Shown: positions 31,501 through 39,694 of the stretch, piece after piece
Layout of the letters: each line of letters starts with the position of its first letter
Position numbering within the stretch: position 1 is the stretch's first letter
Source: Streptomyces sp. SUK 48
GTDB taxonomy: Bacteria; Actinomycetota; Actinomycetes; Streptomycetales; Streptomycetaceae
Length of the DNA: 64,000 nucleotides
Assembly: GCF_009650765.1 (NCBI RefSeq)
Contig: NZ_CP045740.1
Span: forward strand, 2,728,001-2,792,000
Reading direction: 5' to 3'
Translations under genes and position numbers: made by a program
The notes under the pieces: generated by a model
What the model saw: only the letters and a program-made list of their open reading frames with translations
Database searches by the model: none
What the model was told of the DNA's origin: nothing

Positions 31501-33545
31501 TGGTGCTGACCGGACAGGCGTCCAAGTCCATCGCCGACCAGCAGCGAGCCGTCGCCGACGCCCACGCCAAGAACGCCGCCGCCGAGGCGGACGCCGCCAA
31601 GGACCTTGCCGACCAGGCCAAGGGCGACGCCAAGGAGGCGTACCAGCACGCGGCGGGCGCCGCCCGGTACGCGGCCGACGCCCGCACCTACGCCAAGGAG
31701 GCCCTCGGCTACGCGGCCGACGCCGCCACGGCCGCATCGGCCGCCGCAGCGTCCCTGACCCGCACCATCGCCTACGACAGACAGGCCGCCGACGACGCCA
31801 CGGCCGCCGACAAGGCAGCCGGCAACGCCGAGGGCTACGCCAAGGACGCCCGCGCCTCCGCCGACGCCGCCGAACTCGACGCCACCGCCGCCCGCTCCGC
31901 CGCGGACCAGGCCGAACAGGACGCCAAGGACGCCCGCGCGGCCGCCGACCGCGCCGACACCGCCGCGACCGAGGCCGAACAGGCCGCCAAGGACGCCGAC
32001 AAGTACGCAAAGGACGCCCAGGACGCGGCCGACAGGACCGAACACGAAAAGGCCAACCAACAAGTCCAGACCGGTGCCACGACCGGTGTCGGCGGAGTGT
32101 TCTCCGTCATCGATGACATCAAGCAGAAGGGCGACCCGGAGCGCCTGCCGGACGATTGTCATCGCCTCCCGTGCGACCTGGTGTACCGGGTGCACTTCGA
32201 CGCGGTCGTCAGCTTCTACATGTGCGTCAACCCGGACGTGCCTGCGACCGAGGCCGGCTGCCCCGACACCGACACCGTCTATCTCGGCACACAGACATTC
32301 GCCAACCAGACCCACGAGGTGAAGGTCTCCTCCTGGCAGGCGACCGTCGACCTGTGGAAGGGGCTGTTCGAGGCGATCACCGGCGACTTCACCGGCTGCT
32401 ATCACAAGCTGAAGGGCGACGGCGGCAGCCTCGGCGACTGTGCCTGGGCCGCGTCCAACTTCATCCCCGGCAAGGCGATCGAGGAGGCGGCGAACGCCAT
32501 TCGACTCTTCGAGATCGCGCTGCGCAGCGGAGTCGGCATCGAGGACGCGGCCAAGGCCCTGCGCGTACTCAATCTGGATCCCAAGGTGATGGCCGCCATC
32601 GAGCGCAGGGCCGAAGTGGCCGAAGTGGCGTTCACTGCGTGCACAAAGAACAGTTTCCCAGCCACCACACAGGTGGTCATGGCCGATGGCTCGTACCGGC
32701 CGATCCCTTCGCTGCACATAGGTGACCAGGTGCTGGCGGCCGACCCAGACACCGGCATCGCCCGATCCGCACCCGTCACCGACACCTACCGGCACAACAC
32801 AGGTCGACTGGTCAGCATCGAGCTGGCCGACGGCGGCAGACTCGACACCACCGCCGGGCACAAGATCCGGACCAGGGACCGTGGCTGGATCGTCGCTTCC
32901 CAACTGCTGGTGGACGACCGGCTGCTCGATTCGGACGGGTCCTTGCGCACGGTGACCCGTGTGCGCGACCACTCGGGGCTCGCCCCCCGGCGGGTGTACG
33001 ACCTGACGGTCGCCGGCTTGCACACGTTCTACGTGCGCACGACAGGCTCCGGGCGCACGACGGATGTGCTGGTGCACAACTGCCTCAACCTCGGCGACGA
33101 GCTGCTGCCTGCTCTCCAGCCGTACAAGGACGAGATCCACACCCTCAAGGAGCATGTGAATGTCGATGAGCAGACGGCATTCGAGCTTGCCAGGAAGAAG
33201 GGAAAGCCCAACTCTGTCTGGACCAATCAGGACATCGCGCAGCAGGCAGTGGACCGCGTGGTGGGTGACTACTTCTCCACCTTCAACAGTGCCGGCCAGA
33301 GGGTGCTGGACACCAGGAAGTGGGCGAGCTTCGAGAAATGGCTGGCCCGGGCCCGGGACGGTGAGCAGTATCAATCCATGACGGGCCAGTGGGATGCCTA
33401 TCAGTCCCTGGGCAAGGCGTATCATCCGGACGGCCGAACAATAACGGACGCGGGCAACGACGTCGTGGTGATCCTGATGAAGGTCAAGGGCCACAACGGC
33501 GCCGGCCGGGGCGGGTACGTCGTCAAAACGGCTTACCCGCGGTGA
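28578..33545 (+). CDS. Secreted polymorphic toxin: lectin, coiled coil, Hint and RNase A-like domain
   Basis: This is a 1655-residue multidomain effector. Residues 28-48 form a signal or anchor helix, and 50-370 are unrecognised. Residues 376-512 look like a ricin-type trefoil lectin with repeated CLDV and AQQW motifs, and 600-1157 form an Ala/Lys/Asp/Glu-rich coiled coil. A Cys-bearing stretch (1170-1260) precedes a Hint self-splicing/protease domain from Cys1355 to VHNC (1499-1502). The last 153 residues resemble the bacterial RNase A-like (CdiA-CT) toxin family: HTLKEHV with His1526, Arg1539, and the terminal YVVKTAYPR with Thr1651 and Tyr1653. Hint cleavage would free the RNase. GTG 28578 lacks a ribosome binding site; TTG 28599, seven bases after GGGGGA, may be the true start. 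Confidence 0.85.
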   Translation: MKKGDSLLRSTSWFRLPGLRRPGKLTAGVSSVAALAVVAGLAVQPGLSRLTAEPAADSYPWYQDSAAEQLRQDQCLMTDVLRLGGPSMAATAQDGLDQSPDKLHVLADRKNWGQTPLAVAYQSDRAAAGKQLDDLDALRAAWKKPLDGLATPAGFTETDFHWPPDGDRSFYNQTGLSKWVADRFWQEDDDFYRDETPEADGKTLKAVDALGNALYGKAPDTSGMTPQERDRAWAEHDAFQWMHGLPGANAGADDARLFLSSGGFPRTAPQPGTPEYRIAVEDVKSRFAGCGWRDPLDPDGVLGDVTSTAADEWQQEVSAQAAQRDRLLDANKSAVDALSKGAKALSEMLGSSWVADHLTRWQDYWSPGGVGWIGDGSLVMRVEAADGKCLDVQGGGTADGTPVQIYTCNGGAAQQWKFWGSYDGGYALYNTKAQKCLDVKGAADANGTKIQVWTCNGTAAQQWQLDVHAAGELRNAATDKCLDLHTFTNGNDSRLYTCNGTDAQKIRMVAQSHDGTDKPSYPDKAQFTKATAGVTAARTGAGAKLGTLKAQLFTAKNAGVVSDGALQTAYGIADAAGAPRGRGLLVGQQKAQVTRGAVAALQAMEKAGETALAATRASAGDSATIAQRALAQAAQVKAEFRKEAAKAAEEQAKAAADAAKVHRDNAKADKETAEAKLGDALKAEGDAKAAAADAHAKRLAAEAEEKTAKAEKETAAAERADAARYKQDAQAQATKADAAKDKADAAEKTAQGKRDDAVKASDHAKAMRDDAWDAEQKADAARAKADAKNAYADSLDSGAAADAARSAAGDADKAATEAETAAAKARADADAATQAAADADAAATRAKAAAERARSDADAAQADKLKADAAVRTATSAVADAIAASQDAAAEAKSAVKLADEAEQHAKDAESQADQANSEAGKALAAAAKAAGFAHVTAQAAVDAGKAAEQVAKPANDAIQLGSPYVDTDSAAALVVLTGQASKSIADQQRAVADAHAKNAAAEADAAKDLADQAKGDAKEAYQHAAGAARYAADARTYAKEALGYAADAATAASAAAASLTRTIAYDRQAADDATAADKAAGNAEGYAKDARASADAAELDATAARSAADQAEQDAKDARAAADRADTAATEAEQAAKDADKYAKDAQDAADRTEHEKANQQVQTGATTGVGGVFSVIDDIKQKGDPERLPDDCHRLPCDLVYRVHFDAVVSFYMCVNPDVPATEAGCPDTDTVYLGTQTFANQTHEVKVSSWQATVDLWKGLFEAITGDFTGCYHKLKGDGGSLGDCAWAASNFIPGKAIEEAANAIRLFEIALRSGVGIEDAAKALRVLNLDPKVMAAIERRAEVAEVAFTACTKNSFPATTQVVMADGSYRPIPSLHIGDQVLAADPDTGIARSAPVTDTYRHNTGRLVSIELADGGRLDTTAGHKIRTRDRGWIVASQLLVDDRLLDSDGSLRTVTRVRDHSGLAPRRVYDLTVAGLHTFYVRTTGSGRTTDVLVHNCLNLGDELLPALQPYKDEIHTLKEHVNVDEQTAFELARKKGKPNSVWTNQDIAQQAVDRVVGDYFSTFNSAGQRVLDTRKWASFEKWLARARDGEQYQSMTGQWDAYQSLGKAYHPDGRTITDAGNDVVVILMKVKGHNGAGRGGYVVKTAYPR

Positions 33546-33556
33546 AGGGCCGGATC

Positions 33557-34867
33557 ATGGACGAGCACTCCACGTACGTCGCACTCGGCTACAGCGATGA
33601 CTTCGGGCTGACCGGGCTGGCGGAGCTGATCCACGCCCGCGGGCGCCGTATCGACCGGATGTCGGCTCTCGCCCTCGCGGCCGAGTCGGCGGACGGATCG
33701 GAGGGGGAAGAGGCGGTCGAACTGGGCGAGGACGCACGCCGTCTGCTGTCCTCGCCGGTCTCCGACGAGGTCCTGCGCACCGTATGGCTGGCTTCCGTCG
33801 GAGCGTGCTTCGATCCGGCCGCCCACGGGATGGCTGCCCGTGCCTGGCTGACGGAACTGTCGGAGGTGGCTACGGCCCGTCTGCGGCGGAACAAGCGCTC
33901 CTACGTCCCACCGGAGATCCGTCCGGTGCGGGACGCCGGGCTCGGACGGCTGGTCGTGGCGGAGATCCGGGACCTGGGCGCGGTCCTGGACCGTGCGCAG
34001 GGGGCTCCAGGTCTGGCCGCGGGCCTGGAGGAGGTCGTCGACCGGGCGGACGTCGACCTCGGGTACCGGCTCTTCCTGAGGGCCCTGAAGGTGTCCCGGC
34101 CGCGGATCGGGAAGGAGCGCTACGACCGGCTCCTCGCGCTGGCAGGGCCCCTCGGTCACCCACTCGCGGTCGTCCATGACGGGCTCGACGTGTGCTGGCC
34201 GCCCGTCGATACCCGGCGGCGGGACATGGAACGGGATTTTGGTCTGTCCGGACTCGCCGAGCGGTTCGCAGGTTCATGGCACCCGCACACCGCCCGGGAA
34301 ATCCTGACCGACCATCTCTCCTGGGACGGATTCGAGCGGACTCCCGGTACGGAAGCGGCACTTCTGCTGGAGGACGTGCTGCGCGTGCTCCGGTCCGGTC
34401 TCGCCACGGACACCCTTACCACTCTGTGGCTCGCGGCCTCGGAACAGGGCAGCGGTATCCATCTCTTCGGCGGCGACGGGCGCCGATGGCTGGAAGAGGT
34501 CGTCGCGGTGTGCGAGGAACGGCTGCGTGCCGTCGCCCCCGGGTACGTTCCCGTCCTGCGACCCGTCGACGCCGGGGCGGCAGCGGGTGTGCTGCGGCAG
34601 CTCCGCGAGAGGGAGGAGGACATGGCGGGCCGGGTCGTCGGCTACGGCGGGGAGGCTCTACCAGGCTCCGTCGTGGCAGCAGCGTTGCGGCGGGTCGTCA
34701 CCCGGGTCGATCCCGATCTGGGGTTCCGGCTGTTCCTGCGGGCCCTGGCCGCGCTGGCCGTGCCCCTGACCCGCGAGCAGTTCGCCGGGTACGAGGCCAT
34801 CGGTGAACGGTTCCGGTACGGCGAGTCCCACTTCCTCCGGATCGAACAGCTGGTCCGGATCGGCTGA
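33557..34867 (+). CDS. Putative immunity protein with tandemly duplicated CdiI-like domain
   Basis: This 436-residue cytoplasmic protein is encoded directly after the toxin. It has two halves that align with each other: DDFGLTGLAEL (14-24) with RDFGLSGLAER (226-236), YVPPEIRPVRDAG (116-128) with YVPVLRPVDAG (330-340), and DLGYRLFLRALK (167-178) with DLGFRLFLRALA (387-398). The segment LLSSPVSDEVLRTVWLASVG recalls the contact-dependent inhibition immunity family CdiI_2; that link is from memory and unverified. ATG 33557 has AAGGG seven bases upstream, overlapping the toxin stop; GTG 33542 (GTGA overlap) is the alternative. The position implies that it neutralises the RNase domain. Confidence 0.75.
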   Translation: MDEHSTYVALGYSDDFGLTGLAELIHARGRRIDRMSALALAAESADGSEGEEAVELGEDARRLLSSPVSDEVLRTVWLASVGACFDPAAHGMAARAWLTELSEVATARLRRNKRSYVPPEIRPVRDAGLGRLVVAEIRDLGAVLDRAQGAPGLAAGLEEVVDRADVDLGYRLFLRALKVSRPRIGKERYDRLLALAGPLGHPLAVVHDGLDVCWPPVDTRRRDMERDFGLSGLAERFAGSWHPHTAREILTDHLSWDGFERTPGTEAALLLEDVLRVLRSGLATDTLTTLWLAASEQGSGIHLFGGDGRRWLEEVVAVCEERLRAVAPGYVPVLRPVDAGAAAGVLRQLREREEDMAGRVVGYGGEALPGSVVAAALRRVVTRVDPDLGFRLFLRALAALAVPLTREQFAGYEAIGERFRYGESHFLRIEQLVRIG

Positions 34868-34893
34868 GACGGCCTCAGCGGATCACCCGCACA

Positions 34894-34937
34894 CGGCGTC
34901 GCCCTCTCTCCCACCGGTGGGAGAGAGGGCGACGCCG
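34894..34937. terminator. 44-bp perfect palindrome, bidirectional terminator
   Basis: A 22-bp arm (34894-34915, containing GTCGCCCTCTCTCCCACC) is followed with no spacer by its exact complement (34916-34937). It lies between the convergent immunity and DUF2127 genes, so it most likely terminates both transcripts. Confidence 0.85.
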
Positions 34938-34947
34938 CACGGTGGCC

Positions 34948-35712
34948 TCAGACCAGCACCCCCGCCGACTCCTCCACCTCCAGCAGGGACGCGCTGTGGC
35001 GTTCCTCGTCGAACTTGCGGCGGCCGCCGCGCAGGCCGAAGAGGCGCTTGGCGAGGGCGATGTAGAGGACCGCGAGGATGTTGAGGACGAGGGTGGCGAT
35101 CTTGAGGTAGCTGATCTTCTCGGTCAGCTCGTAGATCTCCAGCGGGAGGAACGCGGCGGTCGCGACCACCGTGAGGTACTCCGCCCAGCGCTTGGCCCGC
35201 CACAGGCCGACCGCCTCGACCAGTTCGATCAGGGCGTAGGCGAGGAGCAGCCCGGCGACCAGGAGGAGCGTGGAGTGCTTGTAGCCGAACGCCTTCTGGA
35301 TCGAGCCGATCACGGGTGAGTGGTCGAGGTCGTAGTGGAAGTGCCGGAAGACCGGGCGCAGCACCGTCAGGTACTCGTTGAACAGCCGCCGCACCGCGTC
35401 CTGGCTGTTGCTGAACTTCCACACGGCCACCGCGACCAGCACTATGAACACCCCGCGCACGGCTCGCTCGACGGCGAGGAAGCGCAGGATGAACAGGTCC
35501 CGCAGCACCTTGCCCCGCGGCACCAGCGGCGCGTCCCGCGCCGGTCCCGATCCGTGCGGCTCCCCGAGCACGAAGTCCCCGCAGCGCAGACAGCGCCACG
35601 CGTCCCCGAGCCCGGTCTGCGCGTGCAGCCGTACCCGCAGCCGCGGATCGTCCGGCGCGTAGGTCACATGCCCCTTGCGCGCGCAGGTCCGCCGGTCCCA
35701 GTCGATCTTCAT
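34948..35712 (-). CDS. DUF2127 family membrane protein with zinc-ribbon-like N terminus
   Basis: This 254-residue membrane protein of the DUF2127 family has unknown function. The cytoplasmic N terminus has Cys residues in RRTCARKGH and a CLRCGDF knuckle (CxxC) that may bind zinc. Four hydrophobic segments follow between about 85 and 225, including FIVLVAVAVW and LLLVAGLLLAYALIELVEAVGLW. The start is ATG 35712. It stands alone between two strong hairpins, so it has its own transcript. Confidence 0.8.
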   Translation of the reverse strand: MKIDWDRRTCARKGHVTYAPDDPRLRVRLHAQTGLGDAWRCLRCGDFVLGEPHGSGPARDAPLVPRGKVLRDLFILRFLAVERAVRGVFIVLVAVAVWKFSNSQDAVRRLFNEYLTVLRPVFRHFHYDLDHSPVIGSIQKAFGYKHSTLLLVAGLLLAYALIELVEAVGLWRAKRWAEYLTVVATAAFLPLEIYELTEKISYLKIATLVLNILAVLYIALAKRLFGLRGGRRKFDEERHSASLLEVEESAGVLV

Positions 35713-35751
35713 GTCCCCCGTGCCTCCATACAGGTACAGACGCCACGCGCG

Positions 35752-35785
35752 AGCGTGCCGTTCCGGTCGTCCGGAACGGCACGCT
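35752..35785 (-). terminator. Hairpin terminator after MFS exporter gene
   Basis: A perfect 15-bp stem (AGCGTGCCGTTCCGG at 35752-35766, complement at 35771-35785) with a TCGT loop lies 22 bases past the end of the MFS gene, which is read on the minus strand, and upstream of the DUF2127 gene. There is no T-run. Confidence 0.8.
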
Positions 35786-35807
35786 AATGGATGTCGGTGG
35801 GGAAACG

Positions 35808-37478
35808 TCAGCCGGCGGTGGTCTCGGCCGGTTCCCTCTCCTCTTCCTTCACCTCTTCGGTCGTCGCGCGGCGCGGCAGCAGGAAGGCCACCAGGACCGT
35901 GCCGATGCCGAGGACGACCGCGCCGACCAGGCTGGTGTGCGCGACGGCGGAGGAGAAGGAGGAGCCGACGGCGTCGGCCATCTGGTGCGCGCCCGCGGCC
36001 AGTTCGGTGGCCTGCTGCTTGAGCGCGGCGGCCTGCTGGGGGCTGCTCGCGTGGGCGGCCTGGGCGGCGGCCTGGTGGGCCTTGTCGGCGATGCCCTGGG
36101 CGACGGCGTAGCCCGCGCCGACCGAGTCCTGGGCGGTCTCCAGGGCGCTCGGCGGGAGCTTGCTGCCGGCGGTGGCGTCGGTGAGGTGGTTGCCGTACGA
36201 CGTGGCCAGCAGCGAGCCGAGGATGGCGATGCCGAGCGAGCCGCCCAGCTCCAGCGAGGTGTCGTTGACCGCGCCGCCGACGCCCAGTTCGGACTCGGGG
36301 AACGCGCCCATGATCGCGTCGGTGCAGGGCGAGAGGGCGAGGCCGATGGCCAGGCCGAGGATGATCAGCGGGGCCACGAAGTCGCCGTACGTCGAGCCCG
36401 CGTCCACCTGGGTGAGCAGGCCCAGCGCCGCCGTGCCGAGGACCATGCCCGCGCTGACGGTCCACTTCATGCCGACGCGCGGGGTGAGCCAGCCGGTGAG
36501 GCCCGAGCCGACGAACACGGCGCCGGCCAGCGGCAGCATCCGTACGCCGGTCTCCAGGGCGTCGTAGCCGAGGACGAACTGGAGGTGCTGGGTCAGGAAG
36601 TAGAACGCGCCGAAGACGGCCAGGAAGAACAGGGCGACGGCCAGGTTGGAGCCGGCGAAGCGGCGGTGCGCGAAGCGGCGGACGTCCAGGATCGGACGCG
36701 GGTGGCGCAGCTCCCACAGGACGAAGGCGATCAGGCCCACGCCGGCGATCACGGCGGCGGCGACGGCCTTGCCGCTCCAGCCGAAGTGCGGGCCCTGGAT
36801 GATCATGTAGACCAGGGAGCCGGTCCAGATCACGGACAGCAGACCGCCGACGTAGTCGATGCGGTCGTGGTGGCCGGCCTTGGACGGCGGGACCAGGACG
36901 AAGGCGGCGACGAGCGCGACGAGCGCGATCGGCACGTTGATCAGGAAGGTCGAGGACCAGCCGTGGTCGCGCAGCAGCGCGCCGGCGACCACCGGGCCCG
37001 CGGCGATGGCGAGGCCCGCCGTCGCCGTCCACAGCACGATCGCCTTGGCCCGCTCGGCCCGCGGGAAGGTCGCCGCGAGCAGCGACAGCGTGGCCGGCAT
37101 GATCAGCGCCGCGCCGACGCCCATCACCGCGCGCGCCGCGATCACGGTCGCCGCGCTGTCGGCGAGGTAGCCGAAGACGGCGCCGCCGCCGAAGACCAGC
37201 AGGCCGAGCACGAGCGCCCCGCGCCGGCTGTACTTGTCGCCGATCGCGCCGAGCAGCAGCATCAGCGCCGCGTAGGGCACGGTGTAGCCGTCGATGACCC
37301 ACTGGAGGTCGGCGCTGGAGAGCCCGAGGTCCTTCGTCATGTCGGGCGCCGCGACCGTGAGGGCCGTGTTGGCCATCACGATGATCAGCAGGCTCAGGCA
37401 GAGCACCAGCAGGGCCCACCAGCGCCGGGCGTAGGGGCGCTCCATCTTCTCGACCGGTTCGGTCATGACGAGTCGCAT
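35808..37478 (-). CDS. DHA2-family MFS drug efflux transporter (14 helices)
   Basis: This 556-residue proton-driven exporter is of the EmrB/QacA type. It shows about 14 hydrophobic segments, motif A-like GAIGDKYSRRGALVLG in the loop between helices 2 and 3, and motif C-like GVGAALIMPATLSLLAATFP in part. A long Ala-rich stretch (about 440-515) lies before the last helix, as in many Streptomyces DHA2 proteins. It starts at ATG 37478 or ATG 37466; neither has a strong ribosome binding site. It is divergent from a TetR gene, with operator copies between them, so expression is likely induced by the transported compound. Confidence 0.92.
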   Translation of the reverse strand: MRLVMTEPVEKMERPYARRWWALLVLCLSLLIIVMANTALTVAAPDMTKDLGLSSADLQWVIDGYTVPYAALMLLLGAIGDKYSRRGALVLGLLVFGGGAVFGYLADSAATVIAARAVMGVGAALIMPATLSLLAATFPRAERAKAIVLWTATAGLAIAAGPVVAGALLRDHGWSSTFLINVPIALVALVAAFVLVPPSKAGHHDRIDYVGGLLSVIWTGSLVYMIIQGPHFGWSGKAVAAAVIAGVGLIAFVLWELRHPRPILDVRRFAHRRFAGSNLAVALFFLAVFGAFYFLTQHLQFVLGYDALETGVRMLPLAGAVFVGSGLTGWLTPRVGMKWTVSAGMVLGTAALGLLTQVDAGSTYGDFVAPLIILGLAIGLALSPCTDAIMGAFPESELGVGGAVNDTSLELGGSLGIAILGSLLATSYGNHLTDATAGSKLPPSALETAQDSVGAGYAVAQGIADKAHQAAAQAAHASSPQQAAALKQQATELAAGAHQMADAVGSSFSSAVAHTSLVGAVVLGIGTVLVAFLLPRRATTEEVKEEEREPAETTAG

Positions 37479-37513
37479 GGCAGGGGTTTGCCTTCCTCGG
37501 GTTCGCGACGGAC

Positions 37514-37576
37514 TTGCACATCAGCGTGCAATTGCACAACGATGTGCAATGTACGCCGTTACACAGTGCTGTGCAA
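37514..37576. promoter_or_regulatory. Three TetR-type operator copies, TTGCAC-N6-GTGCAA
   Basis: Two perfect 18-bp inverted repeats abut each other (37514-37531 and 37532-37549), and a third with one changed base (TTACAC-N6-GTGCAA) lies at 37559-37576. All lie between the MFS exporter start and the TetR start, the expected place for autoregulated binding by the adjacent repressor. Confidence 0.85.
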
Positions 37577-37596
37577 GTTGGGTGAGGAAGTGCAGA

Positions 37597-38220
37597 ATGG
37601 CCCCCATGACCACGGGTAACCCCAGCCGCGCCGACGCCAACCGCCGCCGCATCCTCGACGTCGCCCTCGCCGAGCTGCTGCGCGACCCGGACGCGTCGAT
37701 GGACCAGATCGCGCGCGCCGCCGGAGTCGTACGACGGACCGTGTACGGCCACTTCCCCAGCCGGGAGGCGCTGATCAGCACCCTGACCGACGAGGCGGTG
37801 CAGGCGCTCGCGGACGCGGACGCGGCGGGACGCACGGGAGTCACGGACCCGGCGGAGGCACTGGCCCGCTCGGTACTGGCGCTCTGGGCGACCGCCGACC
37901 GCTACCGGCTGCTGATCGCCCTCGCCCAGCGCACGGTCACCGTCCAGGGCATCCGCGAACGGCTCGCCCCGGTGCGCGCGGCCAAGGTACGGGTGCTCCA
38001 ACAGGGCCTGGAGGAAGGCGTGTTCACCTCACCGCTGCCCGCCCCGGCGCTCGCCTATGTGCACGAGCAGACGCTCTTCGCGGTCATGGAGGCGGTCAAC
38101 GACGGCCTGTTGGCGGCGAAGGAGGCGGGCCGCGCCGCCACGGTCACCGTGCTGACCGCGGCGGGCGTACCCGCCTCGCTGGCCACCGCCCTGGTGACCA
38201 AGGTGAGTGCGGACCTCTAG
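37597..38220 (+). CDS. TetR/AcrR-family transcriptional regulator
   Basis: This 207-residue repressor has an N-terminal helix-turn-helix (RRRILDVALAELL...MDQIARAAGVVRRTVYGHFPSREALI) and a helical ligand domain after about residue 75. ATG 37597 has GAGGAAG at a good distance; ATG 37606 is possible. It is divergent from the DHA2 exporter and flanked by three copies of an 18-bp palindrome, so it very likely represses both promoters until a toxic compound binds. Confidence 0.93.
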   Translation: MAPMTTGNPSRADANRRRILDVALAELLRDPDASMDQIARAAGVVRRTVYGHFPSREALISTLTDEAVQALADADAAGRTGVTDPAEALARSVLALWATADRYRLLIALAQRTVTVQGIRERLAPVRAAKVRVLQQGLEEGVFTSPLPAPALAYVHEQTLFAVMEAVNDGLLAAKEAGRAATVTVLTAAGVPASLATALVTKVSADL

Positions 38221-38248
38221 GGTCCGGGCCCCTGGCTTTCCGGAACAG

Positions 38249-38289
38249 CCGGATGCCCGGCCCCGGTTCAGGCGGGGCCGGGCATCCGG
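38249..38289. terminator. Bidirectional hairpin terminator between tetR and dctA
   Basis: A 16-bp perfect stem (CCGGATGCCCGGCCCC at 38249-38264, complement at 38274-38289) with a 9-base loop sits between the convergent tetR and dctA genes. Confidence 0.85.
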
Positions 38290-38305
38290 AGCAGGAGACC
38301 GGGGG

Positions 38306-39682
38306 CTACGCCTTGGCCAGCCGCTCCTCGCGGGGCTCGGGGACCCCGGCCACGGTACCCGCCGTCGCGTCCATCACGGTCTCGTCGAAGGGGAGTTCGC
38401 CGGAGAGCACCCGCGCCACCCGCACCGTGTCGATCTCCTTGGTCCAGGTGCCGACCAGCACCGTGGCGATCGCGTTGCCCGCGAAGTTCGTCAGCGCCCG
38501 CGCCTCGCTCATGAACCGGTCGATGCCGACGATGAGTCCGACGCCGTCCACCAGCGCGGGCTTGTGCGACTGGAGGCCGCCGGCCAGCGTGGCGAGACCC
38601 GCGCCGCTGACCCCCGCCGCGCCCTTGGACGCCAGCAGCAGGAAGAGCAGCAGCGGGATCTGCTCGCCCACCGACATCGGCGTGCCCAGCGCGTCGGCGA
38701 TGTACAGCGACGCCATGGTCATGTAGATCATCGTGCCGTCGAGGTTGAAGGAGTACCCGGTCGGCACCGTGATGCCGACGACCGGCTTGCTCACCCCGAG
38801 GTGCTCCATCTTCGCGATCAGGCGCGGCAGCGCGGACTCGGAGGAGGAGGTGGACAGGATCAGCAGGAACTCGCGGGCCAGGTAGCGGCACAGGGAGAAG
38901 ACGTTGACCCCGGCGAAGATCCGCAGCACCGCGCCGAGCACCACGAAGACGAACAGCACACAGGTGACGTAGAAGCCGAACATCAGCACGGCGAGGCTCT
39001 TGAGGGCGTCCAGTCCGGCCGAGCCGGTGACCGCGGCGATCGCGCCGAACGCGCCGAGGGGCGCGGCCCACATGACCATGGACAGGACGCGGAAGACGAG
39101 CCGCTGGATGTGCTCGACACCGCGCAGCACCGGCTGTCCGGCCGTGCCCATCGCCTGGAGGGCGAACCCGGCGAGCAGGGCGACCAGCAGGGTCTGGAGC
39201 ACCTGGCCCTCGGTGAAGGCGGACACGAAGGTCTGGGGGATGATCGACAGGACGAAGTCGACGGGCGGCAGCGCGTCGCTGCTGACCTGCGCGTGTCCGG
39301 TGTGCTTCAGGGCGCTGGTCAGATGGAGCCCCGCGCCGGGGTGCAGCACATTGCCGACGACGAGCCCGATGGCGAGCGCGACCAGCGACATCACCAGGAA
39401 GTAGCCGAGGGCGATCCCGCCGACGGCGCCCACCTTGGCCGCCTTGCGCACCGATCCGATGCCGAGCACGATCGTGCAGAAGATGATCGGCGAGATCATC
39501 ATCTTGATCAGATTGACGAACCCGGTGCCCAGCGGCTGGAGCTGGACGGCGGCATCCGGCCAGATGAGTCCGACGGCGATGCCGAGCGCGACGGCCACGA
39601 TGACGGCGACGTACAGGTAATGGGTACGGTCCCGCCGCGCGCGGGGTGCGGCAGCTGCCGTATCGGGGGTGGTGGCGGCCAC
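38306..39682 (-). CDS. dctA: C4-dicarboxylate/cation symporter
   Basis: This 458-residue DAACS-family transporter imports succinate, fumarate or malate with protons or sodium. Family hallmarks are PLGTGFVNLIKMMISPIIF, the serine-rich hairpin STSSSESALPRLIAKMEHLG, and VPTGYSFNLDGTMIYMTMA in part, with eight membrane segments and two re-entrant loops. The start is GTG 39682 after AAGGAGG. A 23-bp direct repeat lies just upstream. The divergent CitA/B-type kinase and regulator genes probably sense C4-dicarboxylates and switch it on. Confidence 0.93.
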   Translation of the reverse strand: MAATTPDTAAAAPRARRDRTHYLYVAVIVAVALGIAVGLIWPDAAVQLQPLGTGFVNLIKMMISPIIFCTIVLGIGSVRKAAKVGAVGGIALGYFLVMSLVALAIGLVVGNVLHPGAGLHLTSALKHTGHAQVSSDALPPVDFVLSIIPQTFVSAFTEGQVLQTLLVALLAGFALQAMGTAGQPVLRGVEHIQRLVFRVLSMVMWAAPLGAFGAIAAVTGSAGLDALKSLAVLMFGFYVTCVLFVFVVLGAVLRIFAGVNVFSLCRYLAREFLLILSTSSSESALPRLIAKMEHLGVSKPVVGITVPTGYSFNLDGTMIYMTMASLYIADALGTPMSVGEQIPLLLFLLLASKGAAGVSGAGLATLAGGLQSHKPALVDGVGLIVGIDRFMSEARALTNFAGNAIATVLVGTWTKEIDTVRVARVLSGELPFDETVMDATAGTVAGVPEPREERLAKA

Positions 39683-39694
39683 GACTGCCCTCCT

